The notes beneath the pieces are model-generated. The model was given only the letters and a program-made list of their open reading frames with translations, made no database searches and was not told where the DNA came from. 64,000 nt of DNA from JAKOUY01 sp037045185 (GTDB lineage Bacteria; Actinomycetota; Acidimicrobiia; Acidimicrobiales; Ilumatobacteraceae), in contig JBAOHQ010000004.1 of the NCBI GenBank assembly GCA_037045185.1, forward strand, positions 1-64,000, in the 5' to 3' direction. This document shows positions 27,604 through 36,328 of the stretch, in pieces. Both the position numbers and the translations under genes were made by a program. Each line of letters opens with the position of its first letter. Position 1 is the first letter of the stretch.

Positions 27604-28857
27604 ATGGACGTGATGTCGCCAGGCGACCTGGAGAAACGAGCAGCCTTGCGCTCGATGAAGCGGGTCGCCACCGGGTTCCTGCTCGGTGCGGTGGTGATCT
27701 TCCTTCTCGCCCGCTGGCAGCAGGACCATCACTCGTGGCTCGGGTACGTACGGGCGTTCGCCGAGGCAGCCATGGTGGGCGCGCTCGCCGACTGGTTCGC
27801 GGTCACGGCGCTCTTCCGCCACCCGCTCGGCATCCCCATCCCGCACACCGCCATCGTCCCCAAACGCAAGGACCAGATCGGCCGTTCGCTTGGCGAGTTC
27901 GTCCAGGACAACTTCCTGACCACCGAGGTGGTCGACGCTCGCCTGGCCAAGGCCCAGGTGGGCAAACGGCTCGGCCACTGGTTGGCTCAGCCGGACAACG
28001 CGGCCAAGGCCGGAGAGGGCATGGCCGACGCGCTCGGTGGCGTGCTCGAGGTGCTCGACGACCGCGAGGTCGGCGGGGCACTCGAGCAACTCGTCGAACG
28101 CCGTGTGCGAGCCGTCCCCGTCGCCCCGGTGGTGGGCCGCGCCATCGACCTGGCGATCGAGGGCGGCCACCACGGGCGGCTGCTCGACTCGGTTCTCACG
28201 GGGCTCGGCAGCTTCCTCGATGACAATCGGGCGACGTTCCGCGGCAGGCTCGAGCGCGAATCGCCGTGGTGGGTGCCGGAGTCCATCGACGATCGGATCT
28301 TCAACAAGATCTACACCGCGGTCCACAGCTTCCTCGACGACGTGACCGCCAAACCTGATCACGAGGTCCGCACCGCGGTGAACGAGCGCATCGTCGCCTT
28401 CGCCAACCGGCTGCGCACCGATCCGGAACTGCTGGCCAAGGGCGAAGAGCTGAAGAACGAGATCCTCGCCCACCCCGACGTGCGCGCCTGGTTGCGGTCA
28501 CTGTGGGGCGAGCTGAAGGCCGGCGCGCTGTCGGCCACCCACGATCCGGCAAGCGAGTTGCGCCGCCGGATCGACGACTCGCTCACTCAGCTGGGTGGGC
28601 GGCTACACGACGACGCCGACCTGCAGGCCAAGGTGGATGGGTGGGTGCAGCGCGCCGCCGGCTACGTGGTCACCCATTACCAAGGTGAGGTCGCCGACCT
28701 CATCGCCACCACGGTCCAGTCGTGGGACGGCAAGGCCACCGGCGAGCGCATGGAACTACAGGTCGGCCGAGACCTGCAGTTCATCCGGATCAACGGCACG
28801 ATCGTCGGCGGGCTCGCCGGGCTGGTGATCTACGCCGTGTCGCAGTGGTTGTTCTGA
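27604..28857 (+). CDS. DUF445 family membrane-anchored protein
   Basis: A 417-residue member of the DUF445 (YjiN/YheB) family. The hallmark ALADWFAVTALFRHPLGIPI follows the first helix (TGFLLGAVVIFLLA, residues 23-36). A long helical middle with repeated amphipathic segments (FVQDNFLTTEVVD, RLGHWLAQPDNA) follows. It ends in a second membrane helix (TIVGGLAGLVIYAVSQWLF). The biochemical role of the family is not established. The gene is alone, between a divergent lipoprotein gene and a convergent SDR gene. Confidence 0.85.
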   Translation: MDVMSPGDLEKRAALRSMKRVATGFLLGAVVIFLLARWQQDHHSWLGYVRAFAEAAMVGALADWFAVTALFRHPLGIPIPHTAIVPKRKDQIGRSLGEFVQDNFLTTEVVDARLAKAQVGKRLGHWLAQPDNAAKAGEGMADALGGVLEVLDDREVGGALEQLVERRVRAVPVAPVVGRAIDLAIEGGHHGRLLDSVLTGLGSFLDDNRATFRGRLERESPWWVPESIDDRIFNKIYTAVHSFLDDVTAKPDHEVRTAVNERIVAFANRLRTDPELLAKGEELKNEILAHPDVRAWLRSLWGELKAGALSATHDPASELRRRIDDSLTQLGGRLHDDADLQAKVDGWVQRAAGYVVTHYQGEVADLIATTVQSWDGKATGERMELQVGRDLQFIRINGTIVGGLAGLVIYAVSQWLF

Positions 28858-28861
28858 CCGC

Positions 28862-29671
28862 TCAGCGCGCGTCGGCACCCGGCTCGGCGAAGGCGCCACG
28901 GATTCGGTCGACGGCCAGGCTCTCGTAGTCGGGATGGGTCATCACCCAGAACCGGTCCTCACGAACGGCACGGACCACGAGCCCGGCGACCTCCGACGGC
29001 AGCATGCCCACGACGATGCCGTCACGCAGCGCCGCAGTCATGCCTGCGGTGACCGGGTTCGTGCTGTCCGGCGGCGGGGCCCCGAGTGACTGATCCCAGC
29101 GGTCCTCCATCAGGTTGGTCTTGATGAATCCCGGGCACACCACGCTGACCCCGATCGGCTCGTTCAGGGCCTGCAGGTCGCCACGCAACGCCTCGCTGAG
29201 ACCCACCACGGCGTGCTTCGTCGCCGTGTAGGGCGCATACCCGGGCATCGCCAGCAGGCCGGCCATCGAGGCCGTGTTGACGATGTGCCCCTCGCCCTGA
29301 TCGCGCATGATCGGCAGGAAGGCGCGGATCCCGTGCACGACACCCATCAGGTTGATCCCGACGATCCACTCCCATGCGCTGGTGGGCCCGGTCCACGGAT
29401 CGCCCCGGCCGACGACGCCGGCGTTGTTGCACACCACGTGCGCCGCGCCGAAGCGTTCCATCGCTGACTCGGCAAGCGCCTGCACCGAGGCCTCCGAGGC
29501 CACGTCGCAGCGAACCGGCAAGACCTCGGTCCCCGCCTCGCCGAGGGCCACCTCTACCTCGCGTAGGCGGCGCTCGTCGAGATCACCGAGCACGATCCGC
29601 ATGCCCTCGGCGGCGAAGGCCTCCGCGAGCCCGCGGCCGATGCCGCTCGCCCCACCCGTGATGACCGCCAC
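28862..29671 (-). CDS. short-chain dehydrogenase/reductase
   Basis: A classical SDR of about 269 residues using NAD(P). The Rossmann motif TGGASGIGRGLA is at residues 5-16, NNAG lies in VVCNNAGVVGRG, and the catalytic Ser-Tyr-Lys is in TASMAGLLAM then YAPYTATKHAVV. A GTG at 29671 is the only start in the frame that keeps the nucleotide-binding strand; GGGGAG lies about 13 bases upstream. The substrate is unknown. The C-terminal segment (ALRDGIVVGMLPSEVAGLVV) resembles SDRs linked to lipid metabolism. It is divergent from the OYE-type gene (57 bases). Confidence 0.85.
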   Translation of the reverse strand: MAVITGGASGIGRGLAEAFAAEGMRIVLGDLDERRLREVEVALGEAGTEVLPVRCDVASEASVQALAESAMERFGAAHVVCNNAGVVGRGDPWTGPTSAWEWIVGINLMGVVHGIRAFLPIMRDQGEGHIVNTASMAGLLAMPGYAPYTATKHAVVGLSEALRGDLQALNEPIGVSVVCPGFIKTNLMEDRWDQSLGAPPPDSTNPVTAGMTAALRDGIVVGMLPSEVAGLVVRAVREDRFWVMTHPDYESLAVDRIRGAFAEPGADAR

Positions 29672-29728
29672 CTTGCCTGTGAGCTCCCCTCATGCCCCGG
29701 AGAGTACGTGCCACTACCCTGCGAAGCG

Positions 29729-31669
29729 ATGTCGTACCGGTATCTGTGGACACCGTTGCAGGTCGGCCCGGTGGCCACCAGGAACCGCATCGTGTTCTCG
29801 GCGCATCTCACCAACTACGCCAGGGACGGCAAGCCGACCGAGCAACACGCCGCGTACTACGCCGCCCGCGCCGAGGGCGGCGCCGGGTTGATCATCACCG
29901 AGGAACACTCCACGCACCCCACCGACTGGCCGTACGAGAAGCTGATCCACGGCTTCCACCGCGACGTGATCCCCGGCTACCGGCGGATCACCGACGCCGT
30001 CCACCGCCACCGCGTGCCGATCTTCGCCCAGATCAACCACAACGGCGGGCAGGCCAGCAGCATGTTCAGCCGGCTGCCGGTGTGGGCGCCGTCGGCGGTT
30101 GCCGATCCCCTGTTTCGTGAGGTGCCCAAGGCCGTCACCCAGGCCGAGATCGACGAGATCGTTTCTGGCTACGCGCTGGTGGCCGAGCACTGTGCCGAGG
30201 GCGGCTTCGACGGCATCGAGTTGCAGTGCAGCCACAGCTCGATCGTGCGTGGGTTCCTGTCCCCGGCGACCAATCGGCGGACTGACGACTACGGCGGCGC
30301 GCTGGCCAACCGGGCCCGGCTGCTGCTGGAGCTCGTCTCCGCCGTACGCCGGGTCATCGGCACACGCCTGGCCCTTGGCGTGCGGATCTGCGGCGACGAG
30401 CTCATCGACGGCGGCACCACGATCGACGAGGCCGTCCACGTGGCCCGGCTCGTCGAGGCCAGCGGCCAGGTCGACTACATCAACACCTCGATCGGTGTGG
30501 CCACCGCCAGCCTGTTCATGATCGAGGCCAGCATGCACGTGCCGCCGGGCTACGCGATGTTCATCCCCTCGGCGATCCGCACCGCCGTCGACCTGCCCGT
30601 GGTGGGCGTCGGTCGGTTCAAGGACCCGCTGCAGGCCGAGCGAGCGCTGGCGGAGGGCCACTGTGATCTCGTGGGCGTGGTCCGTGGCCAGATCGCCGAC
30701 CCCGACTTCGCCCGCAAGGCCCGCTCCGGAGCGTCTGACGAGATCCGCCTGTGCCTGTCGTGCAACCAGGAATGCGTCGGGCGGATGGGCCTGAACCGCT
30801 GGCTGGGCTGCATCGAGAACCCGCGCACCGGGCGGGAGTCCGAGCCCCGTGCCGGGGTCACGGGCGCTGGGCGTTCGGTCGTGGTGGTGGGGGCCGGGCC
30901 GGCCGGGCTGCAGGCCGCCATCGCCGCGGCGCGCCGCGGTCACCGGGTCACCGTGTACGAGCGCAACGCCGAGGCCGGCGGGCAGGTGCGCATCGCCGCC
31001 GGTGTGGCCAACCGGGCCGAGCTGGGCGACATGATCCGCAACCAGCTCAGCGAGTGCCGCCGCCTCGGGGTCACGATTCGCTTCGGCGCCGATCTCTCCG
31101 CGGCCGACGTGCTCGCCCTCGGCGCCGACCACGTGATCGTCGCCACGGGCGCCACGCCACAGCGACCGTGGTGGGTTGGCGGCGACGCCACCAACGTGGC
31201 CGACGTTCGCGAGGTGCTCGAGGGCGGCGCCGACCCGTCGGGCGCCGTCGTGGTCATCGACGAACTCGGGTTCCACCAGGCCACGTCGGTGGCCGAGGTG
31301 CTGGCGGCTCGCGGCTGCGCAGTGGAGATCGTCACCCCTGGCATGGTCGTCGGCCAGGACCTGGGCATCACCCTCGACATGGAGAACTGGTGGATGCGTG
31401 CCGGCGCGGCCGGAATCACCCAGTCCACCGACCTCGTCCCGATGGGCTTCGACGGCACCACCCTCACCCTCCTGCACCACCCCACCGGCCAGACCGTGGA
31501 GCGTTCACCCGACTGGCTTGTCCTCGCCGTGGCACCGGCGCCGGCCGAGCAGCTGTATCTCGAGCTGAAGTCGGCTGGCGTCGTGGTCGAGCGAGCCGGC
31601 GATTGCGTCGCCCCCCGGCGGGCGCACGCCGCGATCATCGAGGGCGAGCGGGTCGGCTCCGCCCTCTGA
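29729..31669 (+). CDS. FadH/OYE-type NADH:flavin oxidoreductase (mycofactocin-associated type)
   Basis: A 646-residue two-domain flavoenzyme. The first half is an FMN TIM barrel of the Old Yellow Enzyme group (TPLQVGPVATRNRIVF, FAQINHNGGQAS, FDGIELQCSHSS, SPATNRRTDDYGG). A [4Fe-4S] cluster motif follows (CLSCNQECVG then GCIENP). The C-terminal FAD/NAD half has VVVVGAGPAGLQAAIAAARR and ATGATPQRPW. This is the 2,4-dienoyl-CoA reductase / trimethylamine dehydrogenase plan. Named mycofactocin-associated FadH/OYE families have this plan, and the mftE/mftF genes downstream support the link. I prefer the ATG at 29729 over a GTG at 29708. Confidence 0.85.
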   Translation: MSYRYLWTPLQVGPVATRNRIVFSAHLTNYARDGKPTEQHAAYYAARAEGGAGLIITEEHSTHPTDWPYEKLIHGFHRDVIPGYRRITDAVHRHRVPIFAQINHNGGQASSMFSRLPVWAPSAVADPLFREVPKAVTQAEIDEIVSGYALVAEHCAEGGFDGIELQCSHSSIVRGFLSPATNRRTDDYGGALANRARLLLELVSAVRRVIGTRLALGVRICGDELIDGGTTIDEAVHVARLVEASGQVDYINTSIGVATASLFMIEASMHVPPGYAMFIPSAIRTAVDLPVVGVGRFKDPLQAERALAEGHCDLVGVVRGQIADPDFARKARSGASDEIRLCLSCNQECVGRMGLNRWLGCIENPRTGRESEPRAGVTGAGRSVVVVGAGPAGLQAAIAAARRGHRVTVYERNAEAGGQVRIAAGVANRAELGDMIRNQLSECRRLGVTIRFGADLSAADVLALGADHVIVATGATPQRPWWVGGDATNVADVREVLEGGADPSGAVVVIDELGFHQATSVAEVLAARGCAVEIVTPGMVVGQDLGITLDMENWWMRAGAAGITQSTDLVPMGFDGTTLTLLHHPTGQTVERSPDWLVLAVAPAPAEQLYLELKSAGVVVERAGDCVAPRRAHAAIIEGERVGSAL

Positions 31670-31678
31670 CCGCCCGGG

Positions 31679-31720
31679 CCCGCCCCGTGGGGGAGGGACG
31701 CGGGGGCGGAGCGGGGCGGG
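31679..31720. terminator. GC-rich inverted repeat after the OYE-type gene
   Basis: Perfect 9-base arms CCCGCCCCG (31679-31687) and CGGGGCGGG (31712-31720) surround a purine-rich spacer. They lie 10 bases after the stop of the flavoenzyme and before the DedA gene. No T-run follows. It could be a terminator or attenuator separating the two units. Confidence 0.4.
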
Positions 31721-31736
31721 TAACCTCGCCTGCGCG

Positions 31737-32385
31737 ATGATTGCCGGACCGTTCTCCTTCATCGGTGACATCACCGATCGCCTCGGAGACTGGGCGGCGA
31801 ACTGGTGGTTCATTGCCGTCGTCCTGGCCATCTCCCTGATCGACGCGGTCATCCCGGTCGTGCCCAGCGAGACAGCGCTGATCCTCGCCGGGGTTGCCGT
31901 CTCCACCGACTCGGCGCCGTACCCGCTGTGGGCAGTCATCGTGGCCGGGGCAGCGGGCGCGTTCCTCGGGGACAACCTCGCCTACCTGCTCGGCCGGCGC
32001 TTCGCCGGCGCGTTCGAAGCGGCGCGCCGCGTCACATCCGAAGTTCGCCACCCGCCTGAAGTGGGCGGAATCCCAGATCATCCGCCGCGGCGGGCCGCTG
32101 CTGATCACCGCCCGGTTCATCCCCGGCGGGCGCACGGTCCTCACCATCGCCAGCGGGATCACCCGCCAGCGGCACCTGCGCTTCGCCGCCTGGGTGCTTG
32201 CCGCCGCGGTGATCTGGGCCACGTTCTCGGCGGGACTGGCCTACGTCGTCGGCCGGCCGTTCAAGGACAACCATGCCGCTGCGTTCTGGGTGGCGTTCGG
32301 AACCGCGCTGACGATCAACCTGGTCATCGAGCTGATCCGCCACCGGCGCAACCGGGCCCGGCGAGCCGAGGCGGTGACGCCGTGA
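31737..32385 (+). CDS. DedA/VTT-domain membrane protein (one frameshift)
   Basis: A DedA-family protein of about 215 residues, implicated in undecaprenyl-phosphate or phospholipid flipping and membrane homeostasis. The N-terminal part (NWWFIAVVLAISLIDAVIPV then VPSETALILAG, and GDNLAYLLGRRFAG) matches the family. After about position 32,030 the match continues in another frame (HPKFATRLKWAESQI, GGPLLITARFIPGGRT), so one base is gained or lost near 32,020-32,040. The conserved F-(I/V)-P-G-G-R-T motif is intact in the second piece. Its stop overlaps the GTG start of etfA by 4 bases, tying it to the operon. Confidence 0.85.
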
Positions 32386-33281
32386 TCGCAGTGATCGTGG
32401 TGCGCGACGGGGTGCTCCCCGCCGGCGCCGTCGAGGCCGTTGCCGAGTGCGCCGGGCGGGCCGTGCTGATCGGTTCGGCAACCACCACCGCGGCCGAGCA
32501 GCTCACCGGGTACGCCACCGAGCTCGTCCTCGCCGAAACGGACGCCACCCGCCCCGGCGCCTGTGCCGGCGCGCTGGCGCCGCGCCTGGCGGGTGAGCCC
32601 ATCGTGGTGCTGCCGGCCAGCCCCGACGGCAGGGACCTGGCGCCGCGCCTCGCCGCCCTGCTGCGCCGCCCGCTGCTGGCCAACGCGGCGCGCATCGAGC
32701 CGCACCTCGTGATCACGGTCCGCGGCACGCACATGCAACGGCTGTCGCCCGAGCCGGCCTTCGTCGCCACGCTGATCCCCGGCGTGCGCGGCGCTCTGGC
32801 GAACGTGACCACCCCGCCCACCGTGACCACGCTTGCGGTGGACCTCGAATTGCCCGGCGGGCCACCCGACGCCACCTGCGTCGCCGTCCTGCCGCCCGAT
32901 GCGGCCACCATCGACCTGGCCGAGGCGAACCGCATCCTCGGCGGCGGGGCCGGCCTGGACAGCGCCGAACGCTTCGCCCAGCTGGCCGCCATCGGCGCGT
33001 CCATCGACGCCAGCGTCGGCGCCACCCGGGTCATCACCGACCGGCACTGGATCGGCCACGAACGCCAGATCGGCACCACCGGCGTCGTGGTCCGGCCCCA
33101 GCTCTACGTGGCCTTCGGCGTGAGTGGCGCCGTCCAGCACACCAGCGGGCTGGGTCACCCCGACCACGTGATCAGCGTGAACACCGACCCGCACTGCCCG
33201 ATGATGCAGATGGCCGACCTGGCCATCGTCGCCGACGCCAACGCGGTGGTCGGCGAGCTCGTCGCCCGGGTGACCCAGTGA
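32382..33281 (+). CDS. etfA: electron transfer flavoprotein alpha subunit (FixB-like)
   Basis: A 299-residue ETF alpha subunit carrying the FAD site. The C-terminal domain has the family hallmark in order: ILGGGAGLDSAERF, SVGATRVITDRHWI, ERQIGTTGVVVRPQLYVA, GVSGAVQHTSGLG, HVISVNTDPHCPMMQMADL. The N-terminal domain is short and divergent. GTG at 32382 overlaps the DedA stop (GTGA). Its stop overlaps fixC, making it the first of a chain of coupled genes. Unlike usual etfBA order, the beta subunit comes three genes later. It probably accepts electrons for delivery through FixC/FixX. Confidence 0.88.
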   Translation: MIAVIVVRDGVLPAGAVEAVAECAGRAVLIGSATTTAAEQLTGYATELVLAETDATRPGACAGALAPRLAGEPIVVLPASPDGRDLAPRLAALLRRPLLANAARIEPHLVITVRGTHMQRLSPEPAFVATLIPGVRGALANVTTPPTVTTLAVDLELPGGPPDATCVAVLPPDAATIDLAEANRILGGGAGLDSAERFAQLAAIGASIDASVGATRVITDRHWIGHERQIGTTGVVVRPQLYVAFGVSGAVQHTSGLGHPDHVISVNTDPHCPMMQMADLAIVADANAVVGELVARVTQ

Positions 33282-34583
33282 GCACGACCGACGCCGACGT
33301 CATCGTCGTGGGTGGCGGACCGGCCGGCTCCTGCGCCGCCCTGGTGGCCGCCCACGCCGGGCTGCGCGTGATCCTGCTGGAGCGCGGCCCGTTCCCCGGC
33401 AGCAAGAACATGTACGGCGGCGTCGTCTACCCGCGGATCCTCGACCAGCTCCTGGGCAACTGGTGGGAGCAGGCGCCGGTCCAGCGGTGGATCACCCGCC
33501 GGGCCACCATGATGCTGACCCCGACCCAGGCGATGAGCGTGGACTACCGCTCCCAGGCGTGGGGCTGCCCGCCGCACAACGGGGCCACCGCGCTGCGTCC
33601 CGACTGGGACCGCTGGCTGGCCGGCCACGCCGAGCACGCCGGTGCACAGGTGGTCTGCTCCACCACGGTGACGGGTCTGCTCCGCGAGGGCGGGCGGGTG
33701 GTGGGTGTGCGCACGGATCGGCCCGACGGGGACCTCACGGCCCCGCTGGTCGTCGCCTGCGACGGGGTCAACAGCTTTCTGGCCAAGGAGGCCGGGCTGT
33801 ACGAGCAGGGCCACGCCGAGCACTTCACCGTCGGGGTGAAAGAGACGCTGAGCCTGCCGAAGGCCACCATCGACGAGCGCTTCAACGTGCCGCGACCGCG
33901 ACGGTGTCGACATCGAGATCCTCGGCGGAACCAGTGGCGTCAACGGTGGCGCGTTCATCTACACCAACCTCGAATCGATCTCGGTGGGAGTGGTCCTGAA
34001 GGTCCCCAAGCTCGCCGCCCAGAGCCGCCGGCCCGAGGAGATCATCGCCACGCTGAAGGAGCACCCGGCGATCGCCCCGCTGGTGGAAGGCGGCGAGCTG
34101 CTGGAGTACTCGGCCCACCTGATCCCCGAGGCCGGCCTGGCGATGATGCCGAAGATGGTCGCCGACGGGCTCCTTGTTGCCGGCGATGCGGCCGCGCTGT
34201 GTCTCGCCGCCGGGATCTGGTTGGAGGGCGTGAACTTCGCCATCGCCAGCGGCATGTACGCCGGCGAGACCGCAGTCGAGGCCGTCGCCGCCGGTGACAC
34301 CAGCGCCGACGGTCTGGGCGGGTACCGCCGCCGGTTGAGCGAGACCTTCGTGCTGCGTGACCATCGCAGGCTGCGCCGCGCCCCGTCGCTGGTGCTCAGC
34401 GACCGCGTCCAGCACCTGTACCCGCAGATGCTGGCCAACACCGTCGAGCGCATGTTCCGGGTGGACAACCCGGCGCCCAAGCCGGGACTGCGGCGGATCG
34501 TCACCGAGGAGCGCAAGCGCGCCGGGGTGAAGCTGCGCAACCTCGCCGCCGACGCCTGGACCGCAGTCAGGACCTTCGGATGA
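33278..34583 (+). CDS. fixC: FixC/ETF-quinone oxidoreductase-like flavoprotein (one frameshift)
   Basis: An FAD oxidoreductase of about 434 residues, the flavoprotein half of an ETF:quinone oxidoreductase. It begins VIVVGGGPAGSCAALVAA and continues GSKNMYGGVVYPRIL. Later come LVVACDGVNSFLAKEAG and LLVAGDAAALCLAAGIWLEG. The sequence changes frame near 33,893 between DERFNV and DGVDIEILGG, so one indel is needed. FixC proteins pair with a FixX ferredoxin, and here fixX follows at once. GTG at 33278 overlaps the etfA stop; its own TGA overlaps the fixX start by ATGA. Confidence 0.88.
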
Positions 34584-34876
34584 CGCCTCGCTGGAACACC
34601 CTGCCGTTCACCGAGCGGATGGACACCGTGGAGTTCCGCGTCCACGAGCGGCCGCACATCGTCGTCGATGCCGCGATCTGCCGGGACTGCAGCGTCCGTG
34701 GCTGCGTGGTGGCCTGCCCGGCCAACCTGTTCGTCCCCACCGCCGACGGCGGCATCGTGTTCAACTACGAGCAGTGCTTCGAGTGCGGCACGTGCTACCT
34801 GGCCTGCAACACCGAGGGCGCGCTGAGCTGGAGCTATCCGGAGGGCGGGCACGGCGTCGTGTTCCGGCACAGCTGA
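34580..34876 (+). CDS. fixX: FixX-like ferredoxin
   Basis: A 98-residue ferredoxin that completes FixC as a membrane-quinone electron carrier. It has two four-cysteine sets. The first is CRDCSVRGCVVACP (C-x2-C-x4-C-x3-CP) and the second is CFECGTCYLACN (C-x2-C-x2-C-x3-C). Both could hold a [4Fe-4S] cluster. The end WSYPEGGHGVVFRHS matches FixX C-termini (YP.GG.GV.FR.G). The start overlaps the fixC stop; the stop TGA overlaps the ATG of etfB by one base. Confidence 0.88.
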   Translation: MTPRWNTLPFTERMDTVEFRVHERPHIVVDAAICRDCSVRGCVVACPANLFVPTADGGIVFNYEQCFECGTCYLACNTEGALSWSYPEGGHGVVFRHS

Positions 34877-35649
34877 TGATCGCTGCCTGCCTGAAGTGGC
34901 TGGAGTCTGCCGAGGCGATCTCGCCCGCCGACCAAGCGGCGCTGGAGCTGGCCCTGCGCCACGGCGAGCGCTCGGGTCAGCCGGTCATGGCCGTCACCCT
35001 CGGTCCCGCCGCTGCGCGACGGGCTGCTCGCGACGCCCTGGCCAGCGGGGCGCATCATGCCGTGCACGTGCTGACCAACGGCGCCACGCCCAGCCGGGAG
35101 ACCGCGGTGGCCCTGTCGGCCCACCTCCAGCAGGCCACGACGGTGTGGTGCGGCGATGCCTCCGCCGATCGGGGATCGGCCAGCGTCCCGTCGTTCCTCG
35201 CCGACCTGCTGGGCGTCCAGCAGGCCCTCGGCGTCATCGCCGTCGAGCTGGCATCCACGCCGATCACGGCCACCCGCCGCCTGGACGGAGGCCGCCGCGA
35301 GGTGTTGCACGTGACCGGCCCGGCGGTGATCTCGGTCGAGGGGGCCGCGGCGCGCCCGCGGCGCATCGGGCTGCGCTCGCAACTGGTCGACCGCAGCGCC
35401 GACCTCATCACCGTCGCCGGGCCGCGCCCGGCGCACGTGGGGCCGCCGCTGGTTCCGTACCGGCCACGCCCGCAGCAGCTGGCGGCACCGGCGGGAGCCA
35501 CGGCCAGGGAGCGGATCGGCGCCCTGCTCCGCGGGGCGGCGCCCACCAGGCGCGGCGAGCTCGTGGAACTCGATCCGCCAGCGGCGGCCGAACGGATCCT
35601 CGCCGCGCTGCGCGGGTGGGGCTACCTGGGTCCGGTGACCGGTGAGTGA
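34876..35649 (+). CDS. etfB: electron transfer flavoprotein beta subunit (FixA-like)
   Basis: A 257-residue ETF beta subunit. The N-terminal pattern (IAACLKWLESAEAISPADQA, ALELALRHGER, VMAVTLGPAAARRAARDALA, GAHHAVHVL) is that of ETF-beta, though the opening is shorter than usual. The middle includes a FLADLLGVQQALGV segment and PAVISVEGAAARPRR. The C-terminal arm is rich in Pro/Arg/Ala. It starts at the ATG overlapping the fixX TGA. With etfA, fixC and fixX it forms a complete ETF plus ETF dehydrogenase set within one operon. Confidence 0.85.
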   Translation: MIAACLKWLESAEAISPADQAALELALRHGERSGQPVMAVTLGPAAARRAARDALASGAHHAVHVLTNGATPSRETAVALSAHLQQATTVWCGDASADRGSASVPSFLADLLGVQQALGVIAVELASTPITATRRLDGGRREVLHVTGPAVISVEGAAARPRRIGLRSQLVDRSADLITVAGPRPAHVGPPLVPYRPRPQQLAAPAGATARERIGALLRGAAPTRRGELVELDPPAAAERILAALRGWGYLGPVTGE

Positions 35650-36328
35650 CCGTCTCGGGCAGGCCACGTGGGCCGAGCTGTGGTCCATGCCCCGCCGCCC
35701 ACTCGTGGCCATCCCGGTGGGTTCGTGTGAGCAGCACGGCCCGCACCTGCCGCTGGACACGGACCTGCGCATCGCCACCGCGCTGGCCGAGGGTCTCGCC
35801 GCGGCGTACGGCCACGGGGAGATCCTGGTCGGCCCGGGCCTCACCGTCACCGCCAGCGGCGAGCACGCCGGCTTCCCCGGCACGCTGTCGATCGGCAACG
35901 AGGTCATGGAGCAACTGGTCGTCGAGCTGTGCCGCAGCGCCGACTGGTGTGGAGGCATCGTGCTGGTCAACGGCCACGGCGGCAACGCCCTGCCCGTGCA
36001 GCGCGCTGTACGCACCCTGCTGGAGGAGCGCCGCAGGGTGCTGCCGTGGTGGCCGCACGTCGACGGTGGCGATGCCCACGCCGGCGCCACCGAGACCTCG
36101 CTGATGCTGGCGATCGCCCCCGGGCTGGTCCGCTGGGACCGCATGGAATCGGGTCGGATGGCGCCGCTCGAGGACCTCGTCGGCGAGCTGCGCCGTTCGG
36201 GGATGCGCGCCGTGAGCCCCAACGGCATCCTCGGTGATCCACTGCGCGCCGACGAGGTCCACGGCCGGGCGTTGCTCACCCGCCTCACCATCGACCTGGT
36301 CGCCTCCGTGGACGAGTGGTGGGTGTAG
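35642..36328 (+). CDS. mftE: creatininase-family peptidase, MftE type
   Basis: A 228-residue creatininase-fold metal enzyme. Metal ligands are visible in IPVGSCEQHGPHLPLDTDLR (Glu, His, Asp), VLVNGHGGNALPVQ (His) and DAHAGATETSLML (His, Glu). In mycofactocin biosynthesis MftE removes the C-terminal Val-Tyr dipeptide from MftA. The adjacent MftF-type glycosyltransferase and the FadH/OYE enzyme nearby support that reading over creatininase proper. GTG at 35642 overlaps the etfB stop. The radical SAM enzyme MftC and the precursor MftA are not in the window. Confidence 0.82.
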   Translation: MSDRLGQATWAELWSMPRRPLVAIPVGSCEQHGPHLPLDTDLRIATALAEGLAAAYGHGEILVGPGLTVTASGEHAGFPGTLSIGNEVMEQLVVELCRSADWCGGIVLVNGHGGNALPVQRAVRTLLEERRRVLPWWPHVDGGDAHAGATETSLMLAIAPGLVRWDRMESGRMAPLEDLVGELRRSGMRAVSPNGILGDPLRADEVHGRALLTRLTIDLVASVDEWWV

